Shown: positions 34,707 to 45,035 of the stretch, one piece after another
Numbering within the stretch: position 1 is the stretch's first letter
How the letters are laid out: each line of letters begins with the position of its first letter
Source of the DNA: Chiua virens
Taxonomy: Eukaryota > Basidiomycota > Agaricomycetes > Boletales > Boletaceae
DNA: 64,000 bases
NCBI GenBank assembly: GCA_019787685.1
Contig: JAHNUO010000020.1
Coordinates: 186,001-250,000 of the forward strand
Direction: 5' to 3'
Notes under the pieces: generated by a model
The model's database searches: none
Told to the model about the DNA's origin: nothing
What the model saw: the letters and a program-made list of their open reading frames with translations, nothing else
Program-made: the position numbers and the translations under genes

Positions 34707-35195
34707 ATTAGGTGGCGATGATGCGTGGTCCGAGACAGGAAAGGCGAGAGGCGATGTCGAGGAAAAGGTAGTATGACGACCAGCTGTTGAATGCCAGGGA
34801 TAGTGGAACGGTATGGAGAAGAGCCGGGCAGAATCAGTCGGTAGGAGCTGTTATCAACGAGCGCGTTAACTATGCTAAAGGCAATGGGCTAAAACGAGGA
34901 AAACGAACCTGGACCACAACAATGGGTGCTTGGAGAATGAGGAGGGTAAATTAGGCCTAGGTCTAAGCGACGACAATTAATATCACCAACGAGTGAGTAT
35001 CAACGACATTGATAACGGTGGAAACGAACGCTGGAAATGACGACAGGGGCTTGAACGTTGAGAACGACTGAGTACGGCCGAGCAATGGGAACGTCGTCAA
35101 TGAAAACGACGGATGTTGAGGCTGAATGGTACGGTGGGAAGAGTGGTGGGTACTTGAACGTTGATGTTGAACGTTGAGGACGAATGACTCCCGCT
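32820..35195 (-). repeat. Right arm of the large inverted repeat (Crinkler-like gene, copy 2)
   Basis: Reverse-complement partner of 29355-31706. The arms are about 2.35 kb long and are separated by 1.1 kb. Between RTLQRD and the GITIV splice junction (about 170 residues) I count only three amino-acid differences, so the duplication is fairly recent. Confidence 0.85.
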
Positions 35196-35347
35196 AAGTC
35201 TGAATGTTATCTAAGTATGACATCAATGTCGCGACGTGGCTGTGAAAAGCACGAGGTCACGGTCATTGTGGTCAAGGGGAAGCATAAAGTCAACGTGGTC
35301 GTTTCAACTCACTGCTGGTGGATACGGGTGCCTAGGCCTTGGAGAGG

Positions 35348-35354
35348 TATAAAA
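35348..35354 (+). promoter_or_regulatory. Isolated strong TATA-like box
   Basis: ggtataaaagg is a near-perfect TATA box, but no recognisable gene follows within 500 bases. It could be a relic promoter beside the duplicated block. Confidence 0.3.
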
Positions 35355-35943
35355 GGACTAGCTATGTCGTGCATGTATCCCAAGTTCCTCCGAAATTAGC
35401 AGAATTTTTTAAACTGGGACCTCTTCTCTGCGTGACAACGTCACAATCAACCTGGCGCTGTATCTCCCCGCCGCCGGATGCATTCATTATCAGATATCAG
35501 AGCCGCACCGTGAAACATCAAGAGACATTGTGACTATATCGGTTAGTTCATTCAGTTCTTGGTAGACCCGGCGTTGACTTGAAGGAGCATGTGGTACCCT
35601 TAGGTGGCATTCAGCGGTCACTAGTCACTGGCAGGTCCTTGCATGACTCGGACTCGAATGCTGACGCGTGATGTGACTGGGGGCGAAAACCGACATGCGA
35701 TGAATGAGTAAATACACTGGATCGTAAGTTCATGATGCTGAATGGGATCGCACCCTACCTTGGTCTGATTTGTCGACCTGAGGACCCACATGGTTATCAT
35801 ATCGCAAGCGGTATTTGGGTCCCATGATGGATGAGTTAGTACGTCGGGAACACTTGTGTGCCGATCTCAGGCTGAGGATCATAAGGGTTCGGAATAAGAA
35901 GCGACCAACTTGAAGACTCGTTTGTGCTCCACCCTTTTACAAA

Positions 35944-36410
35944 TCAAGTTACCAACTGGCACCCCGCGGACATCTTAATGGAGAACACCCACCTGTCACC
36001 CACCCCGCTAGCGACATGCAGGTACGTGGAACTCTGATGACGGTCAACAAAAACTTCCGACTCGCGTTTCAACTCTACCCGATACATGAGAGTCGGGCTA
36101 CTTCCCAGCGCCAGTGACTCGGACGCCTTGTTACGCCAACTCAGCAACATATTTGGTTGACTCAAAACCAACAACTGCCGGAGCCGGGTCGCAGTCGATC
36201 GACATTCATACTTAACTCCAAAATCCAGTGTCGGGTCAGACAGAGCGTCGACCATCTCCGAGACTGTTTGGAGGAAGCATTGATGCTCGCGTTTTGAGTT
36301 TGAAAGACTGGAACAAGGACGACCTCGTGCTCAGTCACACCAAAGCGCAAAGCAAGCCGAAGCTCGTGTTCCTGATCTTGGATTAGCATCAAATCAAGTG
36401 GTGTCCCCAT
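35944..36410 (-). CDS. Unrecognised coding candidate, possibly a gene remnant
   Basis: The minus strand opens MGTPLDLMLIQDQEHELRLA and continues FGVTEHEVVLVPVFQTQN. A one-base shift then leads to FLQTVSEMVDALSDPTLDF and LVLSQPNMLLSWRNKASES, ending CQLVT. The two parts look like one protein split by a single-base break, as in several neighbours. No domain is recognised, and upstream context is missing. It may be chance. Confidence 0.25.
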
Positions 36411-37313
36411 CTCCGGATAGCCGGCTACACCGGCACCAAGTTCTCAGCGATCCCGCTGGATTCGAGTCAAAGTTATGTTAGTTCAATGTGTCTTGATCTA
36501 TTGTTTACACGGCTGAGTGCCATCTTAGGTCATCGCCCGCCGTCCCCTTGAAAGCTCGTGAAGTGCTTGTTCTCGGGCAGGTGCCGTCTTATGAGGAACG
36601 TCTGGCCCAAACGGAAGCGATTCTGAATCCATCTGTGACTTCCACTGTGTACGGTGAACGGGTGCCACGAACAGGTACGACAATCCTTAGCGTGGACCTC
36701 CGTCATTATCAATGGCCCACGGAACTCCTTCCGCCGAGATCTTGTACGAGCTCAGCAATTCGCGCCACACCGTTTATGGTGTTCTTCCAGCATTTTCTTG
36801 CATGTCGTCACCCTAATTCTTCATGCTCTTCAATTACCTCCTTCTCAAAATATTTCGCAGCCCCATTCAAGGTTTATGTTCGTCGCACCTACCGTGCAGT
36901 ACTATTCGCTACCATCGTTCGACTATGATGGGGAGCTCTCAAGCACCCTTACCTGGCGATTCGATCTTGATCGTTCACGTTCGCCCCCGCTACTCCCGGT
37001 GTAAGGCATTTGGACGCCTTGCGAGATCGGGTTAATGTTTCGGCACGCAAGGATGTAGCCCGGTGACAGCGAGGGTATTTCATGGCTCTGGTCACCGCCC
37101 GATCCTTCTCTTTCCCGCCCTCATTTTCTGTTACCTTCTACTTTTTGCTAATCTCATCTTTAGAACTCGCGCGCACCGTTCGTCCGCATCTCGCCATCTC
37201 TTCAGCTCTTCCTCCGAGTCTGTTGACGGCATCTTTGAAATCCGAGTTGCGTTCAGAGAGAGGGAACGTCGAATTGGCTGACTCCCTCGCTGGCACAGTA
37301 CATTCACCAGTCA

Positions 37314-39740
37314 TCGACACACAGGAAATCATACTCGTGGCTACCATCCGTCCATCCAAGTCCAAGCGACGACATGACCTTACCGTCCTTGGGTGCGCTC
37401 GCCTCGGGGGGCTGTCCGAAGCGAGCAGTTTGCCAGAAATAGGCAATCTCATTCGTGCTGTTCGATGCATGAGTTCATGCCCACTTGCGCACACGAGGCG
37501 TGACCTACTATGTCGGCAGGGCATCCACCTTCACGTGGGTGTATCGTCAACACAGGACCTCGACAAGGACGAACACGAGCGTACCTGCTTCCCGCCGTAC
37601 TTGGCAGCAGCCTCGTTCAACCAGCCGATCAGGTATCGCACTTGTGCTACAACACGGCCAGAGACGCGCGTTCAACACACGCCATGAGAATGAAATACCA
37701 ACGACGTGCCTACAAACCGCGGATATCCCAATCGCAGCAGTTTCTTTCCGTACCCGCCGCGTTCCTTGACCGTTTTCTCGTACAGTGTCCGCATTTTCTG
37801 TCGATTGGGCAGCTTTGCTGTTTCTGTCCAGACTTTGGCGAGTGCAAGCGCCGTGTAATCGAGCGATGCGAACGTCTGGATGGCTGTACCAACTACGTCA
37901 CTTGATTAGTGGGCCATCGAGTATGCCGGATTGAATTGGCTACGAACTGCTGAGGAATGCGAGAGTGGGGTCCTCGAGATAGAATTGATCAAGATACAAA
38001 TCCCGAATATGTGAGCCATCCACAGGGAGAAAGGGTGATACAATCGCAGCAGCGTCAAAAGCTGCACTATCATAGTATTGTGGCAAAAATGGGAACGTAT
38101 ATCTGAAGCCTGTGGCGAGTATGACGCTGTCAATCCCCGATATAATCTTGCGGCGATGTCCATCATTGAGTGATTCTGAGTGAAGCAAGACGAACGCACA
38201 GTTCCGTTCTTGAGCTCAATGAGTCCAGATTGAATGGGTGACCCGTCGGGTATAGGCAAGAACTGCTTTATTTCCCCAATCATAGTTGTGTTTTTTGGGA
38301 TCCGGTTCCTTGGATTGCCCATCGTATAGCTCAAGCTCTCTGTGAACAAAAAAAGATCAAGGATCATGATATCACTGTGGACCGCCTATTAGCACGCACC
38401 ATTGTTACTCTTATATATCGTGAAAAAGTCAGATCGCATGAACTTGTCGACATGTTGTGAAACCCACCCGGAAAGACACATAAACCTTTTGAGCTTGAAT
38501 GTTCAAGTCTTTAGCTATTTCGGACCCACTGATCTGTTCGTTTTCTCAGCACGAGAAAACGAGTGATCTAATAGACATCTTACAGATGCTCCGATGATGA
38601 GTACTGTTTGGTTAGCATACACTTCTGGTCGTCGATATTGCCGCGAATGACGGAGGAGATCCGGAAACCTCTGCATCCAATCTTGCAGACCGAGAATGGA
38701 CGGCATGGACGGAGCATTGAACTTGCCTGAGGCAACGACAACAGCATCGAAATCCTATCATCATCCATGTATCAGGTACAATGTTACTCGATCGAGATGG
38801 ACGAGAAAATGGAAACGCACTTCAGTCCACCAAGTCGCACGGTACGTGTAAGGACCGGTTGGCTCGAGGGACTTGAGCCAGAGTCTCCATCCTTGTTCCT
38901 GCCCGGCGTCATTGATGCGCTTCTCGACACGCTCGACACGGGTGTTGTAGGCCATCGCAGGGTTTTGATCATTGCTATTGATGTTGAGATAGGACGCATA
39001 TGATCGAATGTAGTTACGAATTTGATAGTGTGAGAGTTCTAGTGTGGAGAGTGTGCATATGAGGTGACAGCTCGACGTGGCAGGAACATACCCCAAGGTG
39101 TACCCGCGGGAAAAGGCCATCCGGGGAGCTAACACACGGACGTTCAGTAACTGTAAGGATACCAACTTGGGCGTTCCACCCACCTGTTGTAAAGGCTACA
39201 AAGACCGTTCGACCATCAACATTCCAACCTGGACCTAACGACGACGTACCGAGGGCAAATTCCCAGACAACGACTCCCAGATCGGTTTTGGTGCCCTGTG
39301 AATTTTCTCAACCTCGCCGTCGTCTTCGAATTCTTCAGAATATGGAAGGTCGACACCTGATGGTGGGAGCGAAGGCACAAAATCGGCGATCACCGCCGGT
39401 GCATGGGGTACAGGAGTATCGAGGGGAATCCCTTCGGTATAGTGCCAGTTGCCTCCTGGTACGTTGTCTCGCTCGAAAACGCGAACGTCTAAACCAGCAT
39501 CGGTTAGTTCGCGGAATGCAACCAGTCCACTAAGGTCAGGAAGTGGACATGAGTCAGAACATAATTTTTGGGAGAGAGAGGATACCTCGGTCCAGCACCG
39601 ATAATTGCGACCCTCTGGATGGACCAGTCGAATTGGTAGTATTCGTTAGCCTCGGTTTCTTGAGATGATGGTGCAGATAGCGGTTGTTGAACGCTGGCGG
39701 CCGATACGGCGAGCAAGACGAGGCCAAAGATCGATCGCAT
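37314..39740 (-). CDS. Flavin-containing monooxygenase FMO-2
   Basis: Paralog of FMO-1 in opposite orientation. The N-terminus MRSIFGLVLLAVSAASVQQ is hydrophobic. Then come IIGAGP and LVAFRELTDAGLDV, PKPIWESLSGN, WPFPAGTPW, LNINSNDQNPAMAYNTRVER, RFPDLLRHSRQYRRPEVYA and VLIIGASISGSE. Further motifs are RIPKNTTMIGEIKQFLPIPD, ILATGFRYTFPFLPQYY, TALALAKVWTETAKLP, LIGWLNEAAAKYGGKQ and NEIAYFWQTARFGQPPEA. Splice donors at matching positions are normal GT, including the one that is GC in FMO-1. The 3' end is uncertain: the frame closes at 37314, but a GTAAGG right after PKDG could be a donor for one more exon. The introns here explain the open frames seen on the opposite strand. Confidence 0.82.
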
Positions 39741-39951
39741 CGATACTCACTAATCGATGAATGCTCGAGTCGAGTCTTATATCATGAAAGATATGCGCCC
39801 ATTTCGGCAAATCTGTAACACGACGTGCCTTGTGTGATGCTAGACCACGTATGGTTGGGCGCAAGTGGCAACGGATTGGTGTTTGTAGCCTGAAGGCCTG
39901 ATATCTGGCTCCGAGTTAAAGGATTCCCACTCATTCATATCGGTATCCACC
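39741..39951. promoter_or_regulatory. Divergent promoter of FMO-2 and the TIGR04076-like gene
   Basis: A 211-base gap between two start codons facing away from each other. On the FMO-2 side gatataaga lies about 40 bases before the ATG and could be its TATA element. No other gene fits. Confidence 0.5.
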
Positions 39952-40354
39952 ATGTCGCGAAACGCTTCAGACCCAGCCAGCGACAGTTTCCAACTGTACG
40001 ATCTTCGCGTCGAGGTGATTTGCCCACCTAATGAACGCATCTTGTGTGGCGCGAAACCAGGAGACCACTTCATTCTCCAAGGAGAAATGCTCCATCTCCC
40101 TCCTGGTCAAGGTTTTTCCATTTATTCCCTCGGTGGGTACACAAACCAGTGTATATCGCGATGCTGATGACGAGGTTACAGGCGCGGTCCTCCCACTTCT
40201 GGCGGCCAAGCAACGGGTGACGGATCCACATGATTGGATGACGACGGACGCAGAGGTTGCATGTCCTGATCCACATTGCAAGTCACGGTTGAGAATCGTC
40301 CGAACGGGGCTTCGGACGTTTCTACACGGCGATGTGACTGTCGTTCCAAGCTAA
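39952..40354 (+). CDS. Small TIGR04076-like protein
   Basis: Two exons (39952-40132 and 40182-40354) give 117 residues. The sequence DSFQLYDLRVEVICPPNERI, then LCGAKPGDHFILQGEMLHLP, PGQGFSIYSL, LPLLAAKQR and CPDPHCKSRLRIVRTG resembles the fungal branch of the TIGR04076 family. These are compact proteins with conserved CP and Gly/Pro-rich turns and no known activity. The intron is GTGGGT...TTACAG. It shares a promoter region with FMO-2. Confidence 0.75.
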
Positions 40355-40427
40355 CTTGATGCTCAAGTGTTTCGTTACTGTACGTAGGCAGTTTGTAACA
40401 TGTTTATTAGTCACACGACCTCTCTCC

Positions 40428-42035
40428 ATGTATCCTCAACCAGACTCGTCCCCATCTTCTTCGCTCAACGTCACCCCGTCGTCGTCGCCTCCGTTCGGCC
40501 CTGTTGACTCGTCACCCCCATCCAGCCCCACGCTCGTCCCGTATGAACTTGATAACCCCGACGTCTCCTTCTCGCACCCCTTTGCAGCATCTACGAAGGC
40601 CTTTAAACGGCTCCCACATTATGAGAAAAAGCCAAACATTCCCCCATGTACACCTCCTGGAATCTTCGCGCGTCTCGATCTGCGCAACAGGACTCCTGGC
40701 TCGCGGTCCCTGCAAGATGACGACGACTGGAGCCTCGGCTCGTCCGACTCGAATTCGGATCCTACTTCCAATTATACCATCGAGCGCGAAGAAGACCTGT
40801 GGGATGCAGCGCTTCGAGAAGCATTCGACAAGGGCATCGGCAAGATTGACCTTGGGTATGCATTCCATTTCCTTCTCGTGTCCATTTCGTTCATCATCTC
40901 TGAGTAGCAACAGACAAATAAAGTTTATACCTCCCTCTATAGGCGAATTGTCTGGGTTCTTCAACACATCTGAGTCATCTGAACAGAGTCTGTCTTCGGG
41001 ACGGGTAACGACGTGGCGGCGCGTCGATACTGAACCTTCCGCATCGCGTTCTTTTAACCGAGCTCAGTCAATCAAGGATTTTGGAAAGGAACGACACGTC
41101 CTCATGCTTTATCTCATGGGCAACATGATCACCTCCCTCCCACCCGAACTCTTTTCGGTGAAAAGTATCACCGTCCTGAGTCTCCGTATGTTACCCGTTT
41201 TCCATGATACTCTCACGCCTGGTCTGATCAGCCACATTGCAAAGGGGGTAACAAGCTCACGTCCATACCTCCCGACATCTGTCGTCTCCCAAACCTCTAC
41301 GAACTCAACATTTCAAACAACCGACTCGAGTTCCTCCCTTGGGAGATGCGCGACATGAAAATCGAGCAACTCTTGGTACACCCGAACCCTTTCCATCCAG
41401 AACCCCCCTCATCGTTACCCACACGTCGCTCACTCCGATCGCGTCGTTCAATCTCACGACTGCACTCGTTGCGCAAAGAGGCCTTGTCCGGGTTCACTCC
41501 CAATGAACCTGTTTTATCCAGCGTCACGATCATTGCACGCGTCCCGTCCTTCAGGGAGCTTTGCCTCCGCCTCCTACTCGCCCCGTCCGAATACGATCCC
41601 ATGCACAACGTCATGGAAGAACATCATGGCTTACCACTCTCGGACCAATGGACCATACTGACGGAGTATGTTCCCGGGTCGCTCCGATCTGAGGATGCCA
41701 GTACAGGAATGGGGATGGTGACGTGCCCGAATCCGGCACACAGGGGACGTGTGTTCGTGAGGCATGCATCAGAGAGATTTTCATGGGAGCGTCGGGTTGC
41801 GGGGGTGCACGTAGGTGGTGCTGTGCCATTAAGATGGCTAGGATGTCTCGCGACGTGTCTGGATTACTTGGACCAGGAGTTGCAAGTGCCGCAGGTTGTA
41901 GATGGCTCGACTGAACCGGCCACTGTGACCACTATGAAAGGTGGGGCGCAGGATGACAACATGGATGTGGACATGGCGGTTCAGGTGGTGGATCTCGATA
42001 ACGTCAGTTTCGACATGGATGGCTTTGAGGATTGA
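40428..42035 (+). CDS. Leucine-rich repeat protein
   Basis: A Ser/Pro-rich leader (MYPQPDSSPSSSLN) and EEDLWDAALREAFDKGIGKI lead into leucine-rich repeats: DLGNRQIKFIPPSIGELSGF, LYLMGNMITSLPPELFSVKS, RGNKLTSIPPDICRLPNL and LNISNNRLEFLPWEM. Introns at 40856-40907 and near 41188-41249 both keep the repeat register. The C-terminal part (SFRELCLRLLLAPSEYD, CPNPAHRGRVFVRHASERF) is typical of a conserved fungal LRR family of unknown role. The acidic end DNMDVDMAVQVV may be disordered. There is no membrane segment, so it is probably cytosolic or nuclear. Confidence 0.82.
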
Positions 42036-42504
42036 CGGATGTCTTATACCAAGGTAATCACTTTTCCCTTCTTTGTTCTATGGGATGATGTGAGTGTTGC
42101 TCGAGCTTAATCGGACCTTGGATTGTATCATGAAGAAAGCACCGATTCAAATATTCGACACCAACCCACTGTATATTATGTAGCACTAAATAGCAAGTTA
42201 TGCATTTGCGTAGTTTTGTCTTTTGCTTTATGAAAGCATTGTCAATCGGACTGTAACACGACGAGCACGCATTCGACTGTACTGAATGGCACTCGAGATC
42301 AACATTTGAAAATATCAAGTTAGATAGATACTAGGGAGAGTATAGATGATTAAAGTACATAATGCTCCGAATGTATACAATGATATATAGTGCGTCAGAG
42401 TCCGTCGCAAATCATGATATAAAGCGTTTACTACGTCGTCCATGACTCTGGTCAGTAGGGTCGTCATAAGATCCACAAGGAAGAAAAGACACGTTTTTCC
42501 GATA
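42036..42504. other. Convergent intergenic region, LRR gene and aspartic protease 1
   Basis: The two 3' ends face each other across 470 AT-rich bases. No gene or repeat is seen. Confidence 0.55.
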
Positions 42505-44431
42505 TCATAGCACCAAGTACGCGATCGTCACCAACGCGACCACACCCTGTACGAGTCCCCTTCGGATCCAGGACGTCGCATCATTGAGACTACTGCCACC
42601 ATTCGTTCCCGTAACCGTGGCAGAGGCGGTACCGATGGTAGCCGAAGGGACAGCACCGTTGACGCCGTTGGCTGCGAGCGCCGTTTCAGACAACGCGGCG
42701 AACCCGACCGCAGGTGGGTTGTACTGGAACACCGAGTACACGTTTTTCTGCGAGGACCGTCGTGAGTCAACGGTCGAGAAAAACAGCAATATAAATGCGA
42801 CGACATACCAGGAACGCGTCCCCGATGATCCACGACGGCGTCCCGCTCGACGCAGTGTACTCGAAGAAGGCCCCGATACATTCAGACGAGCTGAGTTCTG
42901 CCGCCTTGAAATCGGCTGAACTCATCGTCCAGTTGTTACCGCCAAACGAGAACTCGACCGTCACCGTCGTGGAGCAGGCTGTGTCAGTACCATGAGAATG
43001 GAGTATGCAAACGACGGTGGCGAGCGGAAAACGTACGGTATTGGTAGTATCCCGCCCAAGAGCCCGACGCGGGCGACGAGTTTGGTATTTGAGCATAGAT
43101 GGATTGGACAACGTTTGTGGGCGCGGCAATGTTGGTCGTACCGGTGTCGATGGCAGCGGTCGTACCACTCGTTATCGAGATGGAACTACCTTGCACCGTC
43201 AGTGCTATGGGCCGTCGTCAGTATTGGCGTCGTTTGGATTCACACAAAAGGATGCTCACATTGGAGAGGGAGGTACCAGTAGGACGGGGTACCGGGGATA
43301 TTGATGTAGTCGATCGACCCCGTGTATAAACTGGTGTTTGCATAGCCTACACCCACGTTCAGACACGCGTCCCGTCGTGCTCCACCAAAAAGGACGTACC
43401 AAACGAGATCTCGCCTCCAGGTTCCTGCGACGATGGGTTCGTTGCATTCGAATATCTAACACCAAGCCTCAGTCAACGATCACAACAGTCATGACACCTC
43501 CATCTTACCTCCGAAGGTTGACTGCAAAGATGGCCGACGCCAGTGACCCACTGCTTGCCAACGTCTGCCAAAACGGCGTCTGCCCCGACTGTGCAAGCGT
43601 TTCCCAAGCCAAGCCAAACAGCCCAGACACAGGCGACGTGAGAAGACCCGTCGACGTCTCATCCACCACAGCTGTACCATTGGTCAGTCCCCCGCGTCGA
43701 CCGGCACCAACGCATGCACGACGTACCAAACCCTTGGTTCGAGACAGAGAACCCCGCCATCTGGACGACGTCTTGGGCAACGTACCCCGCGGCAGCGCCC
43801 TGACCATACTCGATAATGAACGACTGCGAGAGGTTTTTGAACGACGAGGACGAGGACGGGTTGTATTCGGCAATGCCGCTACAGGCGGAACCACATGTGT
43901 TGCCCACGACCCAGAGGTCCCTGCGCCGGCAAACACGAAATAGTCAACGACGGCTGCGGTCACACATGTCTAGGTACTCACGAAGACCCGGTGTCTAGAT
44001 AAACGTCGTAGGAAACAAGAGGCGTCCCGATGGCCAACGTGCCATAGTACCTGTTTCGTCGTAGAGTCAGGAAAGGGAACTCGAACACCCACACCAAAAG
44101 GACAAACCCGGAATCATAGTCTTCGTCGACGATCCTACGTCACGCCAATGCGTCAGTACAATCCCAATACCTTGACTTGGAGCCCGACGTACAAGTTATA
44201 CCCCGTACTGCCCCGCTTCTGAAGCGACCGTTTCGAGTACTTGGCAATGACACCGTCGCGCTGTCTCTTGGCTAAAAGCCCGAGTTCGGTCCCGTCGAGA
44301 TTACCGGTGGGAGACCTCGACCGCAAGGACATAGTCACTCCAGGTGGTGATGTTTGCTCCGTCGGCGCCCCCGACGCCCCCAACGAGAACCATAGCAGAA
44401 TAGACACAGCGGAGACGAAACGTGGTATCAT
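42505..44431 (-). CDS. GPI-anchored secreted aspartic protease 1 (pepsin family A1)
   Basis: Pepsin-type endopeptidase, probably at the cell surface. A signal peptide (MIPRFVSAVSILLWFSLGAS) and a propeptide with a KR-rich end come first. The first catalytic motif SYDVYLDTGSSDLWV is followed by CGSACSGIAEYNPSSSSSFK, GYVAQDVVQMAGFSVSNQGF and GLFGLAWETLA. The second catalytic motif AAIDTGTTNIAAP comes later, and WIIGDAFL near the end. The last exon has a Thr/Gly/Ser-rich stretch and a hydrophobic end (LVQGVVALVTIAYLVL), consistent with a GPI signal. At least eight introns. Part of the upstream open frame extends past 44431, but this Met begins the signal peptide. Confidence 0.85.
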
Positions 44432-45035
44432 TTTCCCGACGAGTGGATGTTGGCCGAAGTCCTCGAATTCAAACGTCAGGTCCCAAAGTCGGATAAGTCC
44501 CTCGGACCGCTGCAAGCTCCGGAGAGATATGCGAGAAAAAGAGAATAGGAACGAAGAGGTGGGAGGTACGAGAAGCAGGTTCGCCTAGAAATACTCGGCC
44601 CTAGTGCCATCGTGGGGTCCAACACAGGCGAACTGCGGTCCTGGACTCAAGTTGATCCGGTGCTACGGCTGCGCTTGGTTGACTGCACTGCTGCGGAAAG
44701 TAACAGAAGTGAGAGCTATTCCCTACTTGGCACTGCTGGTAAAAATATGTAAATGCGAACCTATTGATTCATTCCTTGATAATGCTTATGCTGCAGTGCA
44801 GATTCAGACCTGTGAAGACTGCGACGGGAATGCTTTGCTGCCTAGTCGCAATGATGGTAAACACTTGGATGAAATACACGTCAAATTCCAGTAGCAGGTA
44901 AACAGGTGAGGTCGGCACATCGGAGTCCGGGCCCGAAACTGCGATAACACCGTATTCTATCATGTCCAAGGTATCTATCAAGTAGTATCCCGGCGTTCAA
45001 AGTTGAACGAGTCCATGGAAGTTCACATCGTCCGT
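44432..45035 (-). other. Spacer between the two aspartic protease genes
   Basis: About 600 bases that hold the promoter of protease 1 and the 3' UTR of protease 2. One 96-codon plus-strand frame lacks any family feature and was not called. Confidence 0.5.

Larger units (their letters stand above)
35196..37313. other. Gene-poor region outside the right arm
   Basis: About 2.1 kb containing a weak minus-strand coding candidate (35944-36410, listed separately) and an isolated TATA-like box. A plus-strand open stretch at 36540-37003 reads protein-like in places (QLPPSQNISQPHSRFMFV, YYSLPSFDYDGEL) but has no ATG and no known family. I do not call it a gene. Confidence 0.45.

Noticed and set aside
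36548..37003. Plus-strand protein-like stretch after the duplicated block
   Set aside because: No ATG, no convincing splice chain, no family match. It is left as a note in the intergenic entry.
37082..37905. Long plus-strand open frames (201 and 131 codons)
   Set aside because: The minus strand here carries the last exons of FMO-2 (ALALAKVWTETAKLP, LIGWLNEAAAKYGG, YFWQTARFGQ). The plus frames are antisense shadows.
40856..40907. Apparent frame break in the LRR gene
   Set aside because: A 52-base GTATGC...GTAG intron solves it and yields DLGNRQIKFIPPS.
44604..44894. 96-codon plus-strand frame between the proteases
   Set aside because: No domain, poor start context, and it overlaps the promoter and 3' UTR of the flanking genes.
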